DNA of 64,000 nt from contig NZ_CP094527.1 of NCBI RefSeq assembly GCF_022811725.1, forward strand, positions 6,572,001 through 6,636,000, in the 5' to 3' direction. Source of the stretch: Mucilaginibacter sp. SMC90. GTDB taxonomy: Bacteria > Bacteroidota > Bacteroidia > Sphingobacteriales > Sphingobacteriaceae. Under the pieces are notes generated by a model, which searched no databases, was not told the origin of the DNA, and was given only the letters and a program-made list of their open reading frames with translations. The position numbers were made by a program, and so were the translations under genes. Of the stretch, positions 32,489 to 41,842 are shown piece by piece (position 1 is the first letter of the stretch; each line of letters begins with the position of its first letter).

Positions 32489-34423
32489 TTACACTGTTTT
32501 CGCTTCTTTACCCAACACGCTGTTTTTATAGCTATAGGTAGCATAAATTACCAAACCTATTACCAGCCAAATTAAAAACCTGAGCCAATTGGTATAGCCA
32601 AGCTCGGTCATGAGATAAAAACAGCTCATGAGCCCTAAAACCGGGATTAGTGAGAAGTTTTTAATAAAGCTATAAACCGCTATAATGATGATCAGGATAA
32701 AGAAAAGATAGTTTGGGAAATTATACAAAAATCCATTAATACCAAGACTATATTTTTTAGCATCGCTGATATCACTTGTTTGCCTTACTGCAGTATTGAA
32801 TTTATCCTCCTCAATATCCTTAAAATATTTCTTAGCCGAATCGGGCTGGGCGGCTACGTGGGTATTATAAAGCTGATTGGTGGTTTTAAGCAAACTCAGC
32901 TTATCATTATTATCCAAATTATCAATGATGTCGCTCCTGTCTTTAAGTTTTTTAAACTGCATCATTTCAACCTGAGCAGCTGGTTTAAACCAGGCAACCG
33001 AACCCAAAATCACAAGCGTTATAATTGGAATAATAAATTTACCGTTAACGTATGGCAGATGAAATTTACCTTTTTCGGCTTCCTGACGCGGAAGCAGCAA
33101 TACACCGCCGCAAACCAGCACAAAGGCAAAAAGAGTACCTATACTGGTCAAATCGGTAACTTCGGTAAGATTCATAAACAGGGCGGGAATAGCAACAACA
33201 AACCCGGTTACAACTGTAGCAAATGCTGGTGTTTGATATTTAGGGTGGATACGTGAAAATGCTTTAGGCAATAAACCATCGCGGCTCATGCTCATCCAGA
33301 TCCGGGGCTGCCCCAACTGGAATATCAGCAGCACGCTGGCCGTAGCTATAACCGCACTGATAGATATCACATAGCTTATTTTATTTAAACCAACCTTTGC
33401 AAAAACAAAAGCAAGCGGGTCGCCAACCTGCAGGTCTTTATAACTCACCATACCTGTAAGCACCAGGGCTATCAGGATATATAATACCGTACAAATAATG
33501 AGCGAGTAGATCATACCGCGGGGCAGATCACGCTGCGGTTTTTCGCACTCTTCGGCGGTGGTTGATATAGCATCGAAACCGATGTAGGCAAAAAACACAC
33601 CTGATACACCTTTCATTACACCGCTGAAACCGTTAGGCATAAACGGGTGCCAGTTAGCAGGCGTTACATAAAAAAAGCCAACCACTATAACCGCTATTAC
33701 GATAACTATTTTAAGCACCACCATAGCATTGGTGGCCTTTTTTGTTTCGCGGATGCCTATGTAAACCAGGTAAGTGATGATAATAACAATTAAAAGAGCC
33801 GGCAAATTGGCTATCAATTTAAAATTGCCTATGCCAGGTGCCTGACTCCAGGCCAGTGCCTCTGCTTTTACTTTATCGCTGATGTCGGCCAGATTTGATC
33901 CCGCTGCCTGAACCTGCTCGTGCCCCCGCAGGGCCGAAACATAATCCATAGTCAGAAACTTGGGCATATGGATATGAAAACCTTCAAGCAGGTTCACAAA
34001 ATATTCGCTCCAGGAAATAGCCACAGCTATGTTACCGATGGCGTATTCCATTAATAAATCCCAGCCAATGATCCAGGCAATCAGCTCGCCAAAAGACGCG
34101 TAGGCATAAGTATATGCGCTACCTGCAACCGGGATGCGTGAGGCAAACTCGGCATAACAAAGAGCCGAAAATCCGCAGGTAACAGCCGTTAAAATAAATA
34201 AGATAGAAACCGCAGGACCGCCATGAAATGATGCTTCACCAATTGTCGAAAATATACCCGCTCCTACAACAGCGGCTATGCCCATGAGGGTGAGGTCTTT
34301 TACGTTAAGTTCTTTTTTGAGTTGGGACGATGTTGTACCGGGATGCTCACTATCACTAAAACCACATTCAACATCATTTAAAATTTTTGCTACCGACTTT
34401 TTACGAAAGATACTTTTCGACAT
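32489..34423 (-). CDS. APC superfamily amino acid permease (cationic amino acid transporter-like)
   Basis: This 644-residue membrane protein has 12-14 membrane segments. The first has GIAAVVGAGIFSTIGEASFH, the substrate-binding GAGIF signature of APC transporters, and FFAYIGFDAISTTAEECEKP is the typical CAT-like loop. Two parts are unusual: a hydrophilic loop of ~50 residues (about 160-205) and one of ~85 residues between late membrane segments (about 475-560, KKLKDRSDIIDNLDNNDK onward), with an acidic, helical character. The amino acid transported is unknown. Confidence 0.88.
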   Translation of the reverse strand: MSKSIFRKKSVAKILNDVECGFSDSEHPGTTSSQLKKELNVKDLTLMGIAAVVGAGIFSTIGEASFHGGPAVSILFILTAVTCGFSALCYAEFASRIPVAGSAYTYAYASFGELIAWIIGWDLLMEYAIGNIAVAISWSEYFVNLLEGFHIHMPKFLTMDYVSALRGHEQVQAAGSNLADISDKVKAEALAWSQAPGIGNFKLIANLPALLIVIIITYLVYIGIRETKKATNAMVVLKIVIVIAVIVVGFFYVTPANWHPFMPNGFSGVMKGVSGVFFAYIGFDAISTTAEECEKPQRDLPRGMIYSLIICTVLYILIALVLTGMVSYKDLQVGDPLAFVFAKVGLNKISYVISISAVIATASVLLIFQLGQPRIWMSMSRDGLLPKAFSRIHPKYQTPAFATVVTGFVVAIPALFMNLTEVTDLTSIGTLFAFVLVCGGVLLLPRQEAEKGKFHLPYVNGKFIIPIITLVILGSVAWFKPAAQVEMMQFKKLKDRSDIIDNLDNNDKLSLLKTTNQLYNTHVAAQPDSAKKYFKDIEEDKFNTAVRQTSDISDAKKYSLGINGFLYNFPNYLFFILIIIIAVYSFIKNFSLIPVLGLMSCFYLMTELGYTNWLRFLIWLVIGLVIYATYSYKNSVLGKEAKTV

Positions 34424-34470
34424 GAAGTTTAATTAATAAGTGCTAATCAATCTCAAAATTAATCATTTTT

Positions 34471-34499
34471 TTGCATTGAATAAGTATATGCTTACTTTG
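34471..34499 (+). promoter_or_regulatory. Promoter candidate for the PAP2 phosphatase gene
   Basis: TTG at 34471-34473 and the near-consensus TTACTTTG at 34492-34499 are 18 bp apart. The box ends 4 bp before the ATG at 34504, which implies a leaderless transcript, as for engB. Confidence 0.45.
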
Positions 34500-34503
34500 C
34501 AAC

Positions 34504-35184
34504 ATGAAGATAGGAATAAAAGACGTGTTGTACAGGATCCGCCCTTTTTTTATCCTTTACCTTATCCTTTTAGCAACCTGTTTGACTATCAAACTGCTAT
34601 TTACCCGCGAAGCCATTTTTTTTACCGTTAACGGATGGCATCAGCCCTGGCTGGATGTCATTGAGCCCTATGTTACTGATATCGGTGATGGTACTACAGC
34701 CGTAATAGTATCGCTTGCAATGCTTTTATTCAGTTACCGGAGCTGGCTGTTAATGGCTTCAAGCTATGCTGTAACATCCGTTGCAGCACAGATCCTTAAA
34801 TACATTTATATAGCGCCCCGGCCAAAATTATATTTTGCCAGCCAGTGGAGCAGGGTGCACACAGTAGAAGGCGTTTATATATTAGAGAAATACAGCTTCC
34901 CCTCGGGGCATACGGTGAGCGCTTTTTCGGCGGCACTTGTTATAACTTACCTCTGTAAAAACAAAGGCTGGGGAATCCCAGCCTTGTTTGTTGCCATAAT
35001 GGTTGGCTATTCAAGAATGTATTTAACCGAGCACTTTTACGAAGATGTACTTGCCGGCTCGGCCATTGGTGTGTTTGTTACTATATTCTGGCTCACCTGG
35101 CTTGATGGTAAACAATTCATCCACTCGGCCAAATGGAACAGGGGCCTGCTTGATCTGTTCAGGAAAGCCCCTGCCGATAATTAA
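34504..35184 (+). CDS. PAP2 family phosphatase
   Basis: This 226-residue membrane protein has about six hydrophobic segments and the three PAP2 motifs: KYIYIAPRP (motif 1), PSGH at about residues 133-136 (motif 2) and SRMYLTEHFYED with His177 (motif 3). It dephosphorylates a membrane-linked substrate such as undecaprenyl diphosphate or a phospholipid; which one is unknown. Its stop overlaps by 4 bp the stop of the opposing gene at 35181 (shared TTAA). Confidence 0.93.
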   Translation: MKIGIKDVLYRIRPFFILYLILLATCLTIKLLFTREAIFFTVNGWHQPWLDVIEPYVTDIGDGTTAVIVSLAMLLFSYRSWLLMASSYAVTSVAAQILKYIYIAPRPKLYFASQWSRVHTVEGVYILEKYSFPSGHTVSAFSAALVITYLCKNKGWGIPALFVAIMVGYSRMYLTEHFYEDVLAGSAIGVFVTIFWLTWLDGKQFIHSAKWNRGLLDLFRKAPADN

Positions 35185-35849
35185 ACTCCTGCTTCCAATT
35201 GCCTGTTTTTACGTTTGATCACGGTTAACACGATGATCAGCACGATAACCGCACCACCACCATAAATTCCTATTTTGGCCGGAGCCGACATACCTTTTGC
35301 ATCAGACAGGTACTGGTCGCGACGATCTAAAGTTGGCGCGATCTGGATAGAACTTGAAAACTGTTTCAATTCGGCTTTTGCAAGGTCAGCCCTTTGTTCC
35401 GGATAGTTATACTCAAAAGTATATGTTGCATCCTGGGTATAAAGCAGGATAAAGTTCCTTAACTCAGGAGACTCTCCAGTTGAACCGCTGTTGTCAATTC
35501 TCAGGGTGAATACTTTACCTTCCAGTTTGCCTATTGTAGTATCGCGCGGATACATTACGCTACCGTTAACAGATTGTTTTTGAATACCGTTGATGTAGGT
35601 TTTAAATACATCTTTCAGGTCCTTTTCTTTATTTAAAGGCTTGGTACTGGCGTTTGGTACGCGCAAAACCAAAATATTACCCAATGATCCGGTACCCTGA
35701 TATATTTGTTGACCTAATGTATCTTTTTTTATAAAGCCTTGTGGCAATGAAACTGTAACAAGGCTATCTATCTTCACAGGTTTGAGTGCCTGGCTAAAAC
35801 CTGCAAGCGAAATCAGCATTATGCTTAAGCTTAAAATTATCTTTTTCAT
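35181..35849 (-). CDS. Exported protein with C-terminal membrane anchor, function unknown
   Basis: This 222-residue protein has a signal peptide (ILSLSIMLISLAGFSQA), an alpha/beta soluble region (KPVKIDSLVTVSLPQGF...LVLRVPNA) and one membrane segment near residues 188-208 (IGIYGGGAVIVLIIVLTV) followed by a short basic tail. I do not recognise the family. The topology implies a periplasmic domain anchored in the inner membrane. It converges on the PAP2 gene. Confidence 0.78.
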   Translation of the reverse strand: MKKIILSLSIMLISLAGFSQALKPVKIDSLVTVSLPQGFIKKDTLGQQIYQGTGSLGNILVLRVPNASTKPLNKEKDLKDVFKTYINGIQKQSVNGSVMYPRDTTIGKLEGKVFTLRIDNSGSTGESPELRNFILLYTQDATYTFEYNYPEQRADLAKAELKQFSSSIQIAPTLDRRDQYLSDAKGMSAPAKIGIYGGGAVIVLIIVLTVIKRKNRQLEAGV

Positions 35850-36298
35850 ATTTATTTAACTTAAAAAAGAAGAATAAGTTTTAACAAATAATGCATCATG
35901 AGATTTAAATGAACGTTAAATGACTTAAAATCAACAGTATAAATACAAGCTAAAAGCAGAAAGCTTAAGGCCGAAAGCTTTTATTGGAGGCGAAATACAA
36001 ATGCTACCAAGGTACAATTAAACAAAAAACGTCGCTGCGATTGCGTGTGAAGATGGTATGCTTTCTCAATGTTTCGGCTCAAGTTTTGGGCGTTGATACA
36101 AGAGCTGGGTAACTTGGGCTTACCAACTGCACAAGTCGGCCTCCCAAAGCCCGCTACTCAAGACTTGCGCCAAAAGAGTATAAACCTATTTTAGGACAAG
36201 ACAGACAGTTCTGAAGGATGAATGACAAAGCAGAAGACTTACGAAGTTTTTAAAACTTCGTAAGTCTGGATTTTAGATTCGTAAAGAATTTAATGGCT
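35850..36298. other. Intergenic region with repeat fragments
   Basis: No gene is supported in these 449 bp. They hold GAAAGC-type words (35950-35990, as at 13040-13090) and a block around 36120-36173 that in reverse complement matches 40125-40170 (GGCGCAAGTCTTG...GACTTGTG). The 31-bp family D hairpin lies at the right end. Confidence 0.5.
36236..36266. repeat. 31-bp perfect hairpin (family D), copy 2
   Basis: GACTTACGAAGTTTT and AAAACTTCGTAAGTC flank one central base, the same element as 21571-21601 but in reverse orientation by its flank (TGGATTTTA). It lies about 30 bp from the stop of the GH130-like gene and could act as a terminator for it. Confidence 0.75.
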
Positions 36299-37759
36299 TT
36301 AGGCTTCCTTAAGCTTCGTTAATAGGTCATCCAGGCATACCTCGGCAAAGGCGGTAGAAGAATCGGAAACACCATAAGGAATGATGAGTTTATTGTTGTG
36401 TACAATTGCCCCGCATGAGTAAAGCACATTAGGCACATATCCCTCCCGTTCGTCGCTGGTGGGAATCAGCAAAGGCTCTTTCAACCGGCCTATTTCAACT
36501 GCAGGATCATCCAGTTTCAGCAGGCTTGCGCCAAGCACATAACGCCGCATCGGGCCAACACCATGGGTTATCATGATCCAGCCATCTGCCGTTTCAATTG
36601 GCGAGCCACAATTACCTATCTGCACAAATTCCCAGCTAAACTTAGGTTGCTGCAGCATCACCGGCTTTTCCCATATATTGATCTTGTCCGAATACATGAT
36701 ATAATTATTACAGCCATCTATCCGCGATATCATCACATACTTACCGTTTACCTTGCGCGGAAACAGGGCCAGGTTTTTATTCTGTGCGCCGGCCCCGTAC
36801 AAAGGCATGATCTTAAAATTATAAAAATCGGTTGTTTGCAGTAACTTGGGCATAATCAGCGAACCATCGTAAGCTGTATAGGTAGCATAGTAAAGCTTGC
36901 TCCCGTCGTCATTGGTAAACTGTACAAAACGGGCGTCTTCAATCCCCTTGCGCTCATATTCAGATATCGGAAAGATCACCCTGTCGGAAATGTCGGTATC
37001 CAGCGAAAAAACAATTTCATAATATGAATCGGCAAGCCAAAGTACCTTATCGTACTCCAACCGCTTCATATCGTCTTCCTGCAGCCTTTGCGAATCCATG
37101 ATGATCCTACGCAGGTTGGCATACTCAAAATGATGATCAAGCTTTGATTCCAGCTCATTTATTACATCAATGTTGATTTGCGTAATGGCTGCTTTTTCAA
37201 AAAACAGCTTTTTATTGTAAACAGCATTCCGTACAATCTCGGCTTCATCAATATAGCTGCCTGCGGGTTGTATACTGATATTATTGTTTTTATCTATCCA
37301 GGCCCGGCGAAAAGTTATTGAAGAAATATGCCCCTCGCCTACCGCCCTGAAACTGATGATCACCCGGCGCTGGCCGTCTTCCAGCTCTGTTTGATCCGGG
37401 TCTTCAACTATTGAAGGGTTGAAGAACGCAGCCGATTCAATAGAATATTCATGGGTAAAATATGAGCCTATGAGCAGCTTTCGATAAACAGTAAGCGTAT
37501 CAAAATCAATGTTAAGCTCTAAAAACAAGGGCTTAAGTTTGCTGCAATGCCTGTTGAGCACGCGGGTTATGTTACGGTGCCTTTTTGAATATTCCTGCAA
37601 TATCGGCGATACGATACCAAAAGCATCATCCTCGCTGATAAGCATTACACGCCCAATAACTTCTTTAGCGCGGTCATTTCCATTAAAAAAGAATCTTGCA
37701 ATTACACGTTTTGGATCGGGATTTACCCGGATGGGTTTGCGTTCGATAGAAAGTCTCAT
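36299..37759 (-). CDS. GH130-like glycosidase/phosphorylase
   Basis: This 486-residue protein lacks a signal peptide. The N-terminal VNPDPKRVIARFFFNG is typical of GH130-related proteins (mannoside phosphorylases and beta-mannosidases). A five-bladed beta-propeller is suggested by repeated beta stretches, including KGIEDARFVQF (catalytic-region acid), MISRIDGCNNYIMYS and YVPNVLYSCGAIVHNNKLIIPYG. It probably acts on a mannose-containing glycan; the exact reaction is unknown. It is divergent from the two-component system, which may control it. Confidence 0.86.
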   Translation of the reverse strand: MRLSIERKPIRVNPDPKRVIARFFFNGNDRAKEVIGRVMLISEDDAFGIVSPILQEYSKRHRNITRVLNRHCSKLKPLFLELNIDFDTLTVYRKLLIGSYFTHEYSIESAAFFNPSIVEDPDQTELEDGQRRVIISFRAVGEGHISSITFRRAWIDKNNNISIQPAGSYIDEAEIVRNAVYNKKLFFEKAAITQINIDVINELESKLDHHFEYANLRRIIMDSQRLQEDDMKRLEYDKVLWLADSYYEIVFSLDTDISDRVIFPISEYERKGIEDARFVQFTNDDGSKLYYATYTAYDGSLIMPKLLQTTDFYNFKIMPLYGAGAQNKNLALFPRKVNGKYVMISRIDGCNNYIMYSDKINIWEKPVMLQQPKFSWEFVQIGNCGSPIETADGWIMITHGVGPMRRYVLGASLLKLDDPAVEIGRLKEPLLIPTSDEREGYVPNVLYSCGAIVHNNKLIIPYGVSDSSTAFAEVCLDDLLTKLKEA

Positions 37760-37970
37760 ACTATGAAGTGGTAGCTTTTAATTGTAACACTAATTGACGT
37801 AAATTGATTTATGCTTTTTTAATTTAAACGCAACATTTAAAAAATGACATTCAGAAGGCCGTTATAAAAGCCTATCTTCATGCTTTGTTAATCTACGGTG
37901 TGGTATTTTGCCTTCCGTGAACAATCCCGATCCTGTAACCCATATTGATAGTTTTTGTAAAAGTGCAATT

Positions 37971-38648
37971 ATGAACGTATTAATTGTTGAAGACGAAAAA
38001 GGCCTTGCGCTTGAAGTTGATGAATTTTTAAGCCACGAAGGTTTCACCGTTGAGCATGCCCGCACTAAAAAGTCGGCGTCGGAGAAAATATTCGTAAACA
38101 ATTATGACTTTATCCTGCTCGACCTTGGTTTGCCCGATGGTGATGGTTTTGACCTGCTGAAAATGCTGAAAAGCATGAATAATCGCGAAGATGCTGTAAT
38201 TATACTTACCGCCCGAGGAGCTGTTGACGACCGGGTGTCAGGCCTTGAACAAGGAGCCGACGATTACCTGGCAAAACCATTTTCATTAAACGAGCTGTTA
38301 GCCCGTATGCACGCCATAACCCGCCGCAAACATCGTTTGGAAAGTAACGACATCAATGTAAAAGGACTGAAGATCAACATACAAAATCGTACTGTTATCT
38401 ATAACGATGAACGCATAGCCCTTACCAAGAAGGAGTTTGAAATATTCAACTACCTTGTGCTTAACAAAAACAGGGTGATATCACGTACCAACTTAACCGA
38501 ACATGTTTGGGGAGATGTACTGGAGATAAACTCCGACTCGAACTTTGTGGATGTGCATGTTAAAAACCTGCGCAAAAAACTATCGGCATATATCCCTATC
38601 GACTGGTTTGAAACTGTAAGGAGTATCGGCTACCGTATCAACATCTGA
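37971..38648 (+). CDS. OmpR-family response regulator
   Basis: This 225-residue response regulator has a receiver domain with acid pair Glu7-Asp8, phosphoacceptor Asp51 (ILLDLGLPDGDGF) and Lys102 (AKPF). A winged-helix OmpR domain follows (LTKKEFEIFNYLVLNKNRVI, VDVHVKNLRKKL). I chose ATG 37971 (MNVLIVEDEKG) because the conserved receiver strand starts there; the frame is open to 37908 but adds 21 non-family residues. The histidine kinase gene starts 13 bp downstream. Confidence 0.95.
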   Translation: MNVLIVEDEKGLALEVDEFLSHEGFTVEHARTKKSASEKIFVNNYDFILLDLGLPDGDGFDLLKMLKSMNNREDAVIILTARGAVDDRVSGLEQGADDYLAKPFSLNELLARMHAITRRKHRLESNDINVKGLKINIQNRTVIYNDERIALTKKEFEIFNYLVLNKNRVISRTNLTEHVWGDVLEINSDSNFVDVHVKNLRKKLSAYIPIDWFETVRSIGYRINI

Positions 38649-38661
38649 AATTAACAGCCTC

Positions 38662-39981
38662 ATGAAATTACAGGTAAAACTGGCCCTTTATAACACATTA
38701 ACCAAGTTAGCCATCATACTTTTTACGGGCCTGCTGATCCTGCTTTCTATCGAAAAAATTTCATACAACCATGTTGAGGTGAGGCTTGAGGAGAATGAAC
38801 GGGAAACGCTTAAAAATCTCAGCTCAAAAGAGATCAACAGTAAGCTTGCCAATCAAAAACCTTATACCGACTATAATATCTTAAAAGAGGAATTTATTAT
38901 CATTAGACCGGTTAAGTTTCAACCTACGGAAACCAGGGGCGCAAGGTTTACAACCGAAACCCGCACCAGCGACCAGGTTACGCAAACGTATCGCATTTTA
39001 ACCCACCAGTTTAACTTTAATAACCACACCTATCTGCTCGAAATCGGGGTATCGATAACCTCAATTGAAGAATTAAAGTCGATAATTAAACGGTTTACAC
39101 TTTTAACGCTGATAATAGCCCTTGCCCTTACATTGGTAAGCGACCTGGTATTCACTAAATTTTTGCTTGCTCCTTTTTATAAGATCATCGACCGCAAACT
39201 GATCAAGGTAAATGACCCTATGAACTTTGATTATGAAAAGATCCAGACCACTACCCAGGATTTTGAACTGCTTGATGACAGCATCAGTACGCTCATGAAA
39301 AAAATCAGTAACCTGTTTAGCCTCGAAAAACAATTTATTGCCAATGTATCGCATGAATTGCTCACGCCTATTTCAATAATCAGTTCACGGCTGGAGAATA
39401 TTTTATTGCAGGAAGAACTTAGCGAGGCCAGCGAAAACAAGATGCATGCTTCGCTGAAAACATTAAACCGGCTTAAATCAATTATCAATAGCCTGCTGCT
39501 GATTTCGAAGGTTGAAAACAACCAGTATGATAAAGCCGATGTGGTGATGATAGCAGGTGCAATTATGGAGATTGAGGAAGAGCTTGAAGACCGGCTGGAA
39601 GAAAAGCACCTCACTTTCAACAATAATATCAAATACATCTACTCTATTATGGGCAACCGCCCGCTGATGCATACCTTACTGTTCAATCTTATTAATAATG
39701 CTATCAAGTATAACAAGCCCAAAGGCAGCATCACGATTGCCGATGAGCTGAAAGAAGATTTTTATATACTGGAAATTACCGATACAGGTGCTGGTATGGA
39801 TCAGCAACAGATTGAAAACGCATTTAATCGCTTCGAAAAATTTGAAACCGAAGAAAAGGAAAGCTATGGCCTTGGCTTAGCCATTGTAAAAAGTATTACT
39901 ACATTTCATAACATCAGGGTAAAAATAGACTCGGTAAAAGATAAGGGGACCAGCATATATCTGATTTTTAACCGGGAATAG
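38662..39981 (+). CDS. Sensor histidine kinase
   Basis: This 439-residue membrane kinase has two membrane segments (about residues 14-30 and 146-166) enclosing a ~115-residue periplasmic sensor region, so it reads an extracytoplasmic signal. HisKA has the phosphoacceptor in VSHELLTPISI (His231). The ATPase domain has NAIKYNKP (N box), DTGAGMD (G1) and YGLGLAIVKS (G2). It partners the response regulator directly upstream. Signal and targets are unknown; a divergent GH130-like gene is a candidate target. Confidence 0.94.
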   Translation: MKLQVKLALYNTLTKLAIILFTGLLILLSIEKISYNHVEVRLEENERETLKNLSSKEINSKLANQKPYTDYNILKEEFIIIRPVKFQPTETRGARFTTETRTSDQVTQTYRILTHQFNFNNHTYLLEIGVSITSIEELKSIIKRFTLLTLIIALALTLVSDLVFTKFLLAPFYKIIDRKLIKVNDPMNFDYEKIQTTTQDFELLDDSISTLMKKISNLFSLEKQFIANVSHELLTPISIISSRLENILLQEELSEASENKMHASLKTLNRLKSIINSLLLISKVENNQYDKADVVMIAGAIMEIEEELEDRLEEKHLTFNNNIKYIYSIMGNRPLMHTLLFNLINNAIKYNKPKGSITIADELKEDFYILEITDTGAGMDQQQIENAFNRFEKFETEEKESYGLGLAIVKSITTFHNIRVKIDSVKDKGTSIYLIFNRE

Positions 39982-40058
39982 AACTTCACTTATTCTTCAC
40001 ATTGTATCAATACCTTTACAAAAGTTTATTTTATAAGTAGATCCCCTATTTAACTATA

Positions 40059-40092
40059 GAGGCTGTTTTCCGGTTGGTAACAGCCTTTTTTT
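40059..40092 (+). terminator. Rho-independent terminator downstream of the two-component system
   Basis: GGCTGTT (40061-40067) and AACAGCC (40079-40085) pair across a short loop and are followed by TTTTTTTG. It lies about 80 bp after the histidine kinase stop. Confidence 0.8.
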
Positions 40093-40218
40093 GTTTCAAA
40101 GAAATATGGTTATCTCACCAAATGGCGCAAGTCTTGTGTAGGTGGGCTGGAGGGAGGATGACTTGTGGCTACATTCACGATTACTCCGTACCTGCAACAA
40201 AGCTCCTTGGTAATTCTG

Positions 40219-41139
40219 TTATATCATTTTATTACGCTTAACCAGGTAGGTATTCAGGATGTGATGATAACCTTCGTGAATATCGGCATCAACCAAATCG
40301 ATATGATATTGAGCGCATTTCAATTCCAGTTGATGGCGGTATTCTTTTAGGGATGCTTTGTAGGCATCCCTGATCCGGGCCGGGTTTACTCTCAATTCAT
40401 CGCCGCTTTCAATATCTATAAAATGATGAGGGCGGTTATCAAAATTAAGTTCAAGTTCCTTTTGCTTATCAGTAACATTGAAGATCACCACTTCATGCTT
40501 GTTGAATTTTAAATGCTGAATAGCCGCAAATAAAGCCTGCTGTTTTTCAGCATCGAGGCTGTTTTCCAGCATATCGCTAAAAATGATCACCAGCGAACGC
40601 TGATGAATTTCCTGGGCTATATGGTGCAGTACGTTGGTGATATTGGTTTGCGTATTTACTTTAGGACTGGCGTACATTTTTTCCAGTTCGGCATATAAAT
40701 AAAACAGGTGTGTGGTGGTTGATTTCGCAGCACTGATCCAGTCTATCTTATCCGAAAATAAGCAAAGTCCAAATGCATCGCGCTGTTTTTTAAACAGGTA
40801 CATGAGCGATGCAATAGCGTAAACCGAAAATTGCAGTTTATTAGTACCCGTTTCCGGGAAATTCATGGATGATGACGTATCCAGCAGCAGGAAACACCGA
40901 AGATTAGTTTCTTCTTCAAACTGCTTCACGAACAGCTTATCGGTACGGGCCAGCAGCTTCCAGTCGATATTTTTTACCGACTCGCCATTGTTGTACAGAC
41001 GGTGCTCAGCAAACTCAACCGAAAAACCGTGAAAAGGGCTTTGATGCAAACCGGTAATGAAACCTTCAACCACCTGCCGGGCCAGCAATTCGAGATTGGC
41101 CAGTTGCCTTATTTGCTGATCATCGTTTAATTTGGGCAT
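40219..41139 (-). CDS. DUF58 domain protein
   Basis: This 306-residue soluble protein matches DUF58: GESVKNIDWKLLARTDKLFV and the vWA-like MIDAS start LLLDTSSSMNF. Such proteins usually work with MoxR AAA+ ATPases and other vWA proteins in protein maturation, but no MoxR gene lies next to it here; one may lie elsewhere. Nearby hairpins separate it from trxA. The substrate is unknown. Confidence 0.9.
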   Translation of the reverse strand: MPKLNDDQQIRQLANLELLARQVVEGFITGLHQSPFHGFSVEFAEHRLYNNGESVKNIDWKLLARTDKLFVKQFEEETNLRCFLLLDTSSSMNFPETGTNKLQFSVYAIASLMYLFKKQRDAFGLCLFSDKIDWISAAKSTTTHLFYLYAELEKMYASPKVNTQTNITNVLHHIAQEIHQRSLVIIFSDMLENSLDAEKQQALFAAIQHLKFNKHEVVIFNVTDKQKELELNFDNRPHHFIDIESGDELRVNPARIRDAYKASLKEYRHQLELKCAQYHIDLVDADIHEGYHHILNTYLVKRNKMI

Positions 41140-41156
41140 AGGCTAATATAGGGCAT

Positions 41157-41190
41157 AAAAAAAGCGTTGCAAAATTGCAACGCTTTTTCA
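41157..41190 (-). terminator. Terminator hairpin downstream of trxA
   Basis: AAAGCGTTGCAA and TTGCAACGCTTT form a perfect stem. On the minus strand it is followed by seven Ts, so it should end trxA transcription. The plus strand also carries a T tract, so it could be bidirectional. Confidence 0.85.
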
Positions 41191-41245
41191 CTAAAATATG
41201 TTGTGTTAATGCTACAGTGGATAGCATTAAATAATCCTCTTTGAG

Positions 41246-41566
41246 TTATGCTAACTGTTTTGCAAGTTTATCAGTTAATACTGATTTTGGCACAGCACCA
41301 ATTTGTTTATCCACAATTTCGCCATTTTTGAAGAACAATAAGGCAGGGATGTTACGGATACCGTATTTTACAGATATACCTGGGTTGTTGTCAACGTCTA
41401 CTTTACCAACAACAGCTTTGCCTTCATATTCTTTTGCAATATCTTCAACTACCGGACCTACCATCCTACACGGACCACACCATTCTGCCCAAAAGTCAAT
41501 TAATACCGGTTTGTCTGATTTCAGGACAAGCTCGTCAAAGTTTGCATCAGTTATTTCTAAAGCCAT
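41246..41566 (-). CDS. trxA: Thioredoxin
   Basis: This 106-residue cytoplasmic thioredoxin has the active site WCGPC (Cys30, Cys33), then VDVDNNPGISVKYGIRNIPA with the cis-Pro and a C-terminal beta-alpha. It would reduce Bcp and other thiol enzymes. The length is standard. It is a single gene with its own promoter and terminator. Confidence 0.97.
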   Translation of the reverse strand: MALEITDANFDELVLKSDKPVLIDFWAEWCGPCRMVGPVVEDIAKEYEGKAVVGKVDVDNNPGISVKYGIRNIPALLFFKNGEIVDKQIGAVPKSVLTDKLAKQLA

Positions 41567-41594
41567 GATTTCTATTTTTTAAATTTTGTACTTA

Positions 41595-41626
41595 CAAATA
41601 TATGCTATTCAAATTGCTTGCCACAA
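41595..41626 (-). promoter_or_regulatory. Promoter candidate for trxA
   Basis: On the minus strand TATATTTG (41602-41595) matches TAnnTTTG exactly and a TTG at 41626-41624 lies 21 bp upstream of it. The ATG follows after 28 bp. Confidence 0.6.
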
Positions 41627-41842
41627 GTGTACTACTGACAATGTGACAATTATATTATTATAATACACGCAGTTAACGCATGTATGACCATTTGTCGCGT
41701 TTACACCTCAACATACAGCTTTGCGACATGACGTAATAACACAAATTACCTGTTTACAAAGCATATATACAACTGTGCAGGCGGGTTACTTTTTAACAAT
41801 TGGGGTATTAATTAACATTACAGCTAAATAAAATATTAGTGT

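Noticed and set aside
37908..37970. N-terminal extension of the response regulator
   Set aside because: These 21 residues precede the conserved first strand of the receiver and are not family-like.
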